Assembly (NCBI GenBank): GCA_947034885.2
Contig: OX344751.2
Coordinates: forward strand, 186,001 to 250,000
Direction of reading: 5' to 3'
Length of the DNA stretch: 64,000 nucleotides
Source of the DNA: Thuidium tamariscinum
Lineage: Eukaryota > Streptophyta > Bryopsida > Hypnales > Thuidiaceae
The stretch's first letter is position 1. Every line of letters begins with the position of its first letter. The notes under the pieces were generated by a model, which worked only from the letters and a program-made list of their open reading frames with translations, searched no databases and was not told the DNA's origin. Both the position numbers and the translations under genes were made by a program. Below are positions 49,119 to 58,093 of the stretch, one piece after another.

Positions 49119-49773
49119 GGGCAATTGCAAGAAACACTTGTCCTATTTTCTATCACACCTAGTGTGTTGATTTGTTTTTTGGCCATAACTTCTATGTTTT
49201 GGCTCCAAATGACTCAAGATTTATAGAGCAGGTACTCATAACTATCATACACCTTTCCTAATTTCTTCCTAATTTTCAAAAATAGTTTATTATCCAAACA
49301 TAGATCCCAATTGAATGTCACACTTGGGCAGTTTAAGGATTTTTAGTACTATAGAGTACCTTTTTTTTAATGATTTTGAGATGAAATTTGGGTAAGATGG
49401 TCTTTTAGTAGATTTACAGCTCTCCATGTGAGGGATTTTGAAGAAAATTATTTTTATGTCATGTGGAAGTTGACAAAGTGAGTTTCTTTCTGCTTGCATT
49501 TTGAAACCTATAAAGTATTATTTTAGTGATTCTTTTGATGGATGACCATCTCCATAAAGTTGTTGCAAATGGATAGTTTTGATTTTTTGAATTTACATAA
49601 TTTTTCTATTTTTTCCTAATTAAAACATCAAAATATGTATTTCTTAGGACTTGGCACTTTTCTAGTTATCCTATTTAGACAATTTTTTTGTGCAATTCCT
49701 TCCATGTGTACCTTCATTCTAAAGGTGTATACATAAACGCAACAAAATTGGCAAGTGTTTCTTGCAATCACCC
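49119..49773. mobile_element. Non-autonomous DNA transposon, 655 bp, 4-bp TSD ATAA (family A)
   Basis: The left end is GGGCAATTGCAAGAAACACT and the right end in reverse complement is GGGTGATTGCAAGAAACACT. The flanks are ATAA at 49115-49118 and 49774-49777. The interior aligns through most of its length with the copies at 17130 (inverted) and 52171 (same orientation). No open reading frame of transposase type is visible. Confidence 0.92.
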
Positions 49774-50558
49774 ATAAGTGTCTTTAATAAATCTTTTATT
49801 TTTATAATTTATTTATATTACAAATACCTATATCATAGATGTTTATATTATAAATATCTTCAATGGTTGCAATATATATATACTCAAGGCTCACATACTC
49901 ACCTTCTAGCACTACTATAAAAAAACCCGCCCCTAGTCTGTTTTGCACAATTTATTTATCAATATAACTTTAGATTTTGGTGCAAGAATTTAGTGCACCC
50001 TATACAATGAATATGGAGGTTCAAATTAGATTAATGTGGTTTCTTAAATAACATATGGATACATTAGATGAAATTTGAAGGCAGAAGACTATGAATTATT
50101 TTGAGTTTTTATTTATTGTGGGAATGTACCACATCATTCAATAATCTGACGTGGTTGAGAAAGAACCATGTCTGAAAAAATATATATTTTTTGATTTTTA
50201 AGTTATTTTTTGAAATTATTATTTTTTATTCAATTCATATTGCAAAAATAAACATTGAACGCCTTATATGTCAGAAATCAATATGATTCAAGCCCCCCAA
50301 AGACACATTCAATTCATATTGTATACATCATTTGTCTTCCATGCTTAATCCTTGAGCACCTAAGATTGTGTTTGAGCTTTTAGAAACTGCTCTAAATTAT
50401 ACAAAAAAATATCATTTAAATCATTGGGATTTTTAATATTATTTATGCATTACTTTATGAACATATGTTCATAAGATTCAATATAAAAAACCAAACCAAG
50501 AATATGGTTCAATTTCATTATGGATTATGCTCTACCCATGATGTGAATAAAATATGTT

Positions 50559-51820
50559 TCATAGCCTCTCCTTGGCTAGTTTTGCAAGCATGCATTCACA
50601 AAAAATATGCATTCTTCCAACGTGAAAACCAACGTAAGGGTTAGTTTGATGACAAAGATCTGTTGGTATTAGAACACGTTGCCTCTTCAACTCATAGTAG
50701 TTGTGAAGAATGCAACATGCTAAAATAATAGTGACTATCTTCTCGACTAGCATATTAAATGCTTTGAGAATGTGCCAATGATTTTTTAGAGTTCCAAAAG
50801 CTTGTTTAATGACTACTTTGCCACTATTAATAAAGGATTTGAACCTAAACAAACCACAACATGAGTAAGATTATCTGTTGAATAAAAAGTAGAAAATATT
50901 TAGCACAAGAAGTACACAATTCAAAAGAAAAAAAATAAACGTGTCTGATGTGGTCATTTAGCATTGCAAGTAGAAAAACAAACATCCCTACTGTCATTTA
51001 CTATAGTTGGATTACCCAATTTGAAGTTTCTAAGTAAGTAAGGTCTACTTGGATAAACTCTACTTCCAATTAGGTATGGCTTGATGTTCATTCCACCCAA
51101 ACAGATGATCGATACAACTAAAATTTGTTGGATACTCAATTGTATAGCAACAAAGGATACAACAAATTGCCTAGAATCATATACACCATTAGGTTGACCC
51201 ATATAGACATTCCAAAACAACCTATTTGTATCACATATTCCTTGTAACACAATGCTATGAAATTTTTTACGATTGAAAAGGTCTTAGAGCATAGGACTAT
51301 ATCGTCTATTTGGTCGGCATGTCAAAGGAATATGGGTGCCATTGATTGCACCAACTATGTTTGGTAAGCCCGTAATGTCTCTAAAATTTTCTATAATGCT
51401 CTACAATCAATCGCCATGAAGTATGTAAATGAATTGAAAAAAATAATCCATCTTCACCAGTCTTTGGTGCTCGACAAACAATCATAGTATATTTGTGGAT
51501 CGTGGACTCACCGCAACCATATAAATTGTACATCCTAGCACAACATCCCCCATGAGCTAATCGATTCAAAACAAGCTTCACTTATTATTTAACTGGAATT
51601 GGAAGTCTTACAAATGTAATCGCAGTGGGACACAATTAAGGTGTTAAGAAGTCAACTAAAGCCTTAAATGCTAAAAAGTCCACACAATAAGTTTGCCAAC
51701 ACCTCATATCCAACACTTGTGATGATGTGTGCCAAATATTGCCTTTTACAATGTCATAGTGGATGTACTGGCGTGGCTCAATCCACCACATACGATATAG
51801 AAAACGTTGCTTCTAAACCA
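50559..51820 (-). pseudogene. Decayed PIF/Harbinger (HARBI1-like) DDE transposase
   Basis: Read on the minus strand, the frames give in order a short N-terminal helical part (about 51650-51800), RLAHGG with CGESTIHKY, GAINGTHIPL, NRKKFHSIVLQGICD, GQPNGVYDSRQF, YPSRPYLL, then KVVIKQAFGTLKNHW and ACCILHNYYEL. This is the DDE_Tnp_4 order of plant PIF transposases, enzymes that cut and paste their own DNA. Several in-frame stops and frame changes interrupt it (for example after the CRPNRRYSPML segment near 51285). The first catalytic Asp appears as Asn in INGTHI and the third acidic residue (Glu) as Lys in VIKQAFG, so it is dead. The termini of the parent element are not certain. Confidence 0.85.
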
Positions 51821-52170
51821 TGACTGCAATAATGGGTAGCAAAATGTTGTATTGAGTGACCTCTATGAATTTGAATTGGATTTGTTGGCAATAAACAATG
51901 TCTACATCGAAAGAATGTCAAGAAAACAACTATGAAAACAAAAAAAACCCAAGAGGGTTTGGTTGGCCATATTTGCATTCCTCCTATAATCTTTGATACA
52001 ACCATAACCCTAGGAAAATACTTCAAAATGCAAGTCCAATTGCGCCCTAGAAGCTCCAAGCGCAACTCTAAATCACTGTCCGCAAAAAATAAAAAAATCC
52101 ACATGTTGACGTGGCGTGGTGGAGAACCAGCTCCTTGTTTATGGGTTTTGTTCCCTGCCAATGCCATCTA

Positions 52171-52904
52171 GGGTGAATGCAAGAAACACTTGTACTATTT
52201 TCCGTCACAAGCTAAGTGCTGATCTGTTTTTTGGCCATAACTTTTGCATTTTTGCTCTAAATGACTCAAGATTTCTAGAGAAAGTATTCATGTCTATCAT
52301 ACACCTTACATAATTTTTTTCATAATTTTCAAAAATAGTTTAATACTAAAATAGTACTAGTGATTAAATGTCACAAATGAGAATTTGGAGGTTTTTAGTA
52401 CTAAGGAGTACCTTTTTTTAATGATTTTAAGATGAAATTTGGATGAGATGTTCTTCTAGTAGATTTACATCTCTCTACATGAATGATTTTGAAAAAATTT
52501 ATTTTTATGTGGTGTGGAAGTCTACAAAGTGAGCTTCTTTCTACTTGAATTTTGAAACATATAAAATATTATTTTGGTGTGTTTTTTGGTGAATGACCAT
52601 ATCCATAGAGTTGTTGCAAATGGCCACTTTTTATTTTTTGTATTTACTTATTTTTACTATTTTTCCCAAATTAAAACATGAAGATATGTATTTTCTTGAG
52701 GTTTGGTGCTTTTAAAATTCTCCTACTTAGAGAATTTTTCTATCAATTTCCTTTTGTGAAAACCTTCATCTTAGAGGTCTATACATTGTTCATATTTTTC
52801 AAATTTTTTTCAAATTAATTTTCTAATTTTAAAGTACTTCAGAAAAAGTCATGAGTACTGTAGTAAAACGCAACAAATAGTACAAGTGTTTCTTGCATTC
52901 ACCC
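52171..52904. mobile_element. Non-autonomous DNA transposon, 734 bp, 4-bp TSD TCTA (family A)
   Basis: The ends are GGGTGAATGCAAGAAACACT and (reverse complement) GGGTGAATGCAAGAAACACT, a perfect pair. TCTA flanks it at 52167-52170 and 52905-52908. It lies just upstream, in transposase orientation, of the decayed Harbinger transposase and may be nested within that older element. Confidence 0.92.
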
Positions 52905-53824
52905 TCTACCCTAGCTTTCAAGCCCAAACCAGGGTTTTTTTCATTTTTGGAGAATAGCTATAGTAGTGACATAAAATGTTATAGGGATGCTCCAAATTAC
53001 AACATTCATCCATTTCTTGGATGTATAGTATGGTTTTCATCCAAAATTAGGTGAATTCATCTAATATATTTTTTAATTTCAAAGTTATCTGGCGATTCAT
53101 CCAAATATTCTAGCATTTTTTGGAGTGTTCTTTAGCCAAATTATTTTTTTCTGGTGCAAACTGGCACCAAAAAGCCAAAAAAGCCCTGGCCCAAACATTT
53201 CGGTTCCACCACGTAGCCATGCGGATGGCGGGCCTAATTCATGGCATGTGCGTTTGCTCTATATCAATCCAACCAAGACTTGCTTTAGAAGTTATATTTT
53301 TGCTCCCTCTCCTTCCAAAGTGCTCACCATTTAGTATGCTATCCAAGACTTTTCTACACACACTTAATTGTAGAAATTCGGTAGCATATGATAAGAGCCA
53401 TTCTGTCATCTTACTTTTGGCCCCAGTATTCTTGAGCATATCATCCAAATTTGGACAGTTTCCAAAAAAGTCATTACAGTAACTACATGACCAATATAGG
53501 ACAATGGCAAAATGTTTTTACACTTGCAATAGGCTAGTAATAGATATGAAGGGAGGTACCTTAAAGATAGGATCATTTTAGCTTCTTGACTTTCGAATTG
53601 AAGATAGTCCAGTACTTCTATGTATAAATGCCATTCAATACATGGGAGAGTAGTTATAAGTTAAGTTGTTTGTAGAATGTTTATGACTCCACTCTCTAAA
53701 TGATTATGTAATTTCAAAGATAATTAATTCTTAAATTCACAAAGGTTACAATTTTAATTAAAACAAATCATATCTCCACATAAGTTTGATTTGTGAAACT
53801 CTTTTGAGCTCATTGTCATTGTGA

Positions 53825-54035
53825 CAATTTGTATCAGAATGAGCTCAAAAACTAAAAAAATTAAAAATTAAAAATTTTAACACTTCTCCCCCTCCCATTC
53901 TGATTTAAATATTAAATATTAAAAAAATTTAACTTTTGAATCCCCCTCCCCTCCTGATCTGATATAAGTATTAAATTTTAAAATTTAAAATTTTAAAATT
54001 TTTTAACTTGTAAAACACCCCTTCCCCCCACCCCC
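53825..54035. repeat. Alternating C/T-rich and A/T-rich degenerate tandem units
   Basis: Three units of roughly 60-75 bp each contain a CCCCCTCCC-like block followed by TTAAATATTAAA-like A/T sequence (centred near 53890, 53945 and 54025). The origin is unknown. Confidence 0.6.
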
Positions 54036-54096
54036 TCTTATAATTCTTAGAGGGTGGGCTTGGAGACAAAGGATATGAGGTAAATGATAAGATAAT

Positions 54097-54313
54097 CTGT
54101 ATATAGTATTTGTATTTAGTATCAGTGTCCATATTTGTATCAATTTTAAGTATTGATATATGTATTCGGTATTAGTACCAATATTTGTATCCATATTTTG
54201 TATCTGAATTCAGTATCCGTATTCAGTATTTGTATTCGGTATTTGTATTCAGTATTCGTATTATGTATTCATATTCAATATCCATTTTTGTATCCGGTAT
54301 CCATATTAGTATT
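54097..54313. repeat. Degenerate GTATTC/GTATCC hexamer tandem repeat
   Basis: About 200 bp of units such as GTATTCAGTATCC, GTATTCGGTATTT and GTATCCATATT, period 6 or 12. Weakly similar phrases (TTGTATTTTGTATCAATAC) occur near 33860. Confidence 0.8.
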
Positions 54314-54626
54314 TAATGGTTGTTGATTTTTCTTGGAGGGGGGGTGGGATTTTTTTTATTCAAATCTAGTTTTTAAAAAAAAATTCCAGATGGGGGGGGG
54401 TAGGAAAATTAATCAAGAGGTAGTGACTACCTCTTTTTGTCACATTATCACATTATGAAACAAGCACACCTCTTTGAAAAATATGTGGCCTTCTTAGAGT
54501 TGGATGGAAAATAATAAAATTATTAGTTTGCATAAAAATAAGCTTGTCTACCTTATCAATGCATACTAGTGATTTTTAATGCCTTTAATTTCTTTCAAGA
54601 AGGTTTTGAGTTTCTTGGCTCCTTAA

Positions 54627-56544
54627 CCCTTAAGCAGCTTTGTTTTTATGGAAGAGAAGAAACTAGCTTCTTTCACGGAAATGTGAAGGCTCATTGCATT
54701 CGACAGGAGATATATAGTGGGGGGATGTGACCGTAAGATCTTCAAGAACTCGCTCCTCCCTGTCCGCAGACACAAGCCATCGCTAGAATGGTTACTTCAA
54801 TTTGTTGAGCACGACCTTTGACCACAACATTGTGGCCGTTGACTTCATTGGGCAGAGCTAATTTGGCTGCCTGTCTTCAATTTCTATTCCACTTTGGAGG
54901 TCCAAAGAAATTTCTATAGTACTATATGGAAAATGTGTATGTGTTGAGCGTGTCTTTCCTTTTGATGCCCTTCTTCACAGTCTTGTGCAGTAAGTGTTGT
55001 TAGTCTAGAAGTGACAGAATTTGCCGGTGTTGTAATTGGCTTGCTCTCACGGATGTGCACTACAGGTTCAATGTTTCTTGAATGTAAGGAATTCTGCTAC
55101 GTCATTCGGGAGTGCTTTCTTGCGTATCGGCCATGTCACTAGTAAGTCATGTCTATAAGGAACTGGGCATGTAAAACATCATTAGTTGGAGGAGACATGT
55201 GTTGGAATGACTATGGATTGTACAGTGCACAAGTAAAGAGAAGAACGTTAGAGCTGTGCCCCTAACTGAAAACCTTCTAAAAATCAGAAGACACATGCAG
55301 TCAATGAGGTCTTGTGGGGGCAAGTAGGTCTAAATGAAGTTTGCATGCATGCACCAATTATGAATGTCGATGATTGCCGTTCATGCCTAAAGAAATTACT
55401 ATTGTTTACAACGTATTTTCAGTTATGCATCAAATAACAACACACTCATCATGCACTGGTGATGTGAACTAATAGATCATTGAACTTGTCATGAATAGAG
55501 AGAAAGTGAGAATTTCATGGAATGTGTTGAAGAAGTAGTTGGACATGGAACAAAGGTTGAACCTCTCAGACAGAGGATGGAAGAAACGAAGTGCTCGGAG
55601 TGAAGTACACTCAATTTGTACGCCTCATTCCAATTGCAGACCATGACAAGGAACAGAGGCCCTAATGAATGTGTCACAGAAGAGGTAGGGAAGAACAGTG
55701 TTGTATGCTTGAAGATTTCATGTGTATGTGATGATGGGTGTGAGTACTATCTACAATTTCCATAGTACTATATGTAAAATGTAGGAGTGCTGTGCAAGAT
55801 TATCAGTGCACATTTCATGAATGCATGTTGTATGAAGACAGCTGAGAGTACGTTCAGAGCATTGGAGACATACAAGAGTGACTGTCAAGTTTCTAATTTT
55901 TTAATCAAGAAATTCAATGAGCAGATGACCACCGTCACCTAGAGAACTCATGCATGAAATTATTGAATGTACTGCAAGCCACATTACTACGCTCATAGTA
56001 GTGAATTGAAGTTGTGTAACGTAAAAGTAATCTAGTGACGACGTACATGCATTCAAGCTCCAAGCGCCATAGTTGTTTTGAATGAGTATAAGAAGTTGTA
56101 ATGCTTTTAGGCAAGTGATAAGTGTCCATTTTGTACTGAGAGCTGCCAAGTGATTCATAATGATCATTCTGAAGAATGAGTTAGGTGGCATTTCTTCCTG
56201 ACACCTTTAATAAAAAAATAGCAATTCACTATAGGGAGTGACGTCACAAAGTAATATAGGTAGATGTTGCTCGAGTAGTGATCAAGTTTCCAAAATTTTG
56301 AGAAAGTGGGCAATATTGTAGCAATGGGCAATGAGAAATTTCACCTCTATAAGACATATGGTGCTTCAAAATTTTGTGGAAAAATATTGGGAACAGATTA
56401 GCAGGCATTTCTCTAAGTGTGAAGTACAGAAGTGGGCTAGCAGCATCCATAAAAATCGGTGGATGAAAAACTTCTCTCAAGATTGAGATATTGCTCATCT
56501 ACTCTGTTCATCGTCCAAAAAATGGACGCAAACCCGCTTAAGGG
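54627..56544. mobile_element. Large TTAA-bounded element, 1.9 kb, with unusual interior (family B ends)
   Basis: TTAA (54623-54626) plus CCCTTAAGCAGC on the left and AACCCGCTTAAGGG plus TTAA (56545-56548) on the right; a TCCAAAAAATGGA hairpin lies just inside the right end. The interior is richer in GC and unlike the ~0.9-kb copies, without recognisable protein domains on either strand. The phrase ATAGTACTATATG occurs twice (~54917, ~55761). It may be a larger relative or a copy that captured other DNA. Confidence 0.7.
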
Positions 56545-56548
56545 TTAA

Positions 56549-57109
56549 TTTGGGGGACTTGAATTGAAGAAGGCCATTTTTGAGTATACAATTTTGAATA
56601 TGTAATTTAACTATTCAATTTTTTTATGTGTTGGTTTTGCACAACAAATGAAATGAGATTTTTGAAACATTGTGGCCATGGTGTGCAAAGGCATTATTGT
56701 TGTTTGACATTTTTTAACACATTTTCTGGGATTTTTTCCCTGTAGGCTTGAAGTTGATGCTTTTTTTAGGCAATTAGGCATTGAAAGGCCTAAAATAAAC
56801 TTTGATGCATTATCCCATTTCATGTTGAAAGACTATAACCCTAGTATCAATATCATCATTTGTATAAAATAAGAAAAAGGCACAAAGTAACCCTACACCG
56901 AATGGTGGAAGTGAAATCCTTTGCCAACGGAGAGTGTCGTTCGTTCGAAGAGGCCTCGATCATACCCTGTCCAGGGGATGATCTGCTCCAGGGTATTGGG
57001 AGGAGGATATCTCCAGGGTTCTCAACCACGCCGAGGCAGGGGAAGGCGGGTCAAGAGTTCCTCCCAAGGCAATGCATTTTGTTCGTCCCTCAGTTAACTT
57101 CCTCAAGCT
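56549..57109 (+). promoter_or_regulatory. Upstream region of the NDUFAF8-like/RMC1 pair
   Basis: The DNA shifts from AT-rich to clearly GC-richer at about 56900, marking the start of the transcribed region. The only space for a conventional promoter serving both genes is upstream of 57110, or inside the first gene. An open frame from 56860 to 57324 has no recognisable domain and is probably leader or intron sequence. No core promoter motif is claimed. Confidence 0.4.
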
Positions 57110-58077
57110 ATGGCCGGCGAGCATGGCCGTCCCTTGCCGTCGCCCTTCAAGACTGTCTTCCTCCGCTGCTCCCCCGCCGTATGCTTGCTTTACTCCCACC
57201 TTCCTTTAGGTTCACTCTGCGTTTGGCACAGTTTATGTTCTTCTCTGGGTCTGAGTCTGGATTGATTGGGGCGGCTATCCAGAACTGGATTGATTGCATG
57301 GGGGATTCTGTCGCTGGTGCTTGACCATGAGCTGTGGCATCGCGCTTCGAAGGCGCTGGAATACGATTCCTAACCGTGTCTGGGCTGGACTTGGTTTGGT
57401 TGTCGTCTCTTCTCTTTGAAATTAATTTCCTCCTCCGGGTTTCTCATCGAGCGTGACCTAGGATCGCTGTGATTCTTGTGTGTTGTGAGGCTCTTCCATT
57501 GCGGCGGTGGAAGGCCGAGCGATGGCGTGGATTGGCTGATGGATTCCTAGTTGGGTATGGAACGGATGGATCGGTTGCTGTGAGAATGGCGCTGGGTGCT
57601 TTAGCATGCACGGACTGAATGAGGTTCTGGGTTTCGTGGACCTTTTTCGATGTGCCATGACTTCGCTGACGGGTTCTCAATGAGTGTGGTGGACGAGCTC
57701 GTTGGCGCTCTGATTGGATTTGTCCGCGAATTGAACAAGGGGGGATGGGTGATCATGTTGGCAGATGAGAGCATACGGTCAGTGTGTGGCCACCAAAGTG
57801 CCCGCTGTGGAGAAAGGCATGTGCGAGAAAGAATTTTTGGTGCTCAAAACTTGCATTCAGAACGCGGTGCGACCCCTCCCTCTGCCTTCTTTGTCAGACC
57901 TTTTTCGAAAGCTTGCCTCGTGCAGAATTCTTTCGATGTCGTGTTGCAAACTAGGAAGTAGAAATGCCAATGGGAATTCGTAATGCGCGATCCAGTGGGT
58001 GGGCTGGGATGCATGAGAGAGACTGCAGCAAGTGACGGCGTGGCTGTGGCTCTGTGACGCAGGCCAAGAAAAAGTGA
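57110..58077 (+). CDS. Twin-CX9C mitochondrial protein, NDUFAF8-like complex I assembly factor (61 aa, 3 exons)
   Basis: Exons 57110-57178, 57765-57866 and 58063-58077 join in phase 0 to 61 residues. The middle exon encodes AYGQCVATKVPAVEKGMC and EKEFLVLKTC. Together with Cys20 from exon 1 the pattern is CX9C-X12-CX9C, the twin-CX9C fold imported into the intermembrane space by the Mia40 route. The AYGxC spacing, the C-x-K/R-EF-x-ALK-x-C helix and the short basic tail AKKK match NDUFAF8 (C17orf89), which in animals works with NDUFAF5 in complex I assembly. Exon 1 and the 15-nt last exon are inferred from donor/acceptor positions and family spacing. The alternative is reading on from the middle exon to a stop at 57983. 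The stop codon is 16 nt before the RMC1 start codon, suggesting a shared transcript. Confidence 0.72.
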
Positions 58078-58093
58078 TAGGGAAGAGTTCAGG

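Larger units (their letters stand above)
41617..57109. other. Repeat-rich intergenic region
   Basis: About 15 kb without an intact gene. It contains family B elements (42606-43511, 54627-56544), a CACTA MITE (48017-48242), family A elements (49119-49773, 52171-52904), a decayed Harbinger transposase, a TIR element at 46099-46670, degenerate tandem repeats (53.83-54.31 kb) and a GATA/GAGA run (~44445-44490). The stretch 44.5-45.96 kb shows only AT-rich DNA with a few repeated phrases such as CCATTAAAATGGCACATGGA. Confidence 0.7.

Noticed and set aside
51778-52167. 129-codon minus-strand frame taken as a transposase N-terminus
   Set aside because: The recognisable transposase N-terminus runs in another frame near 51650-51800; this frame has no family motif.
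49911-52968. CACTACTATA and TATAGTAGTG as terminal repeats of one CACTA element around the transposase
   Set aside because: The flanking trinucleotides differ, the following bases diverge at once, and the enclosed transposase is of Harbinger type.
53120-53482. 120-codon plus-strand frame (and a 69-codon minus frame) as a gene
   Set aside because: No domain, no splice partners and located in repeat-rich DNA; neither frame resembles the Myb-like second ORF of Harbinger elements.
55489-56498. Minus-strand frames in the 1.9-kb island
   Set aside because: Several overlapping short frames without conserved motifs; treated as non-coding element sequence.
56860-57324. 154-codon frame upstream of the NDUFAF8-like gene as a separate protein
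   Set aside because: It overlaps the inferred first exon in another frame and shows no domain; better explained as GC-rich leader/intron sequence.
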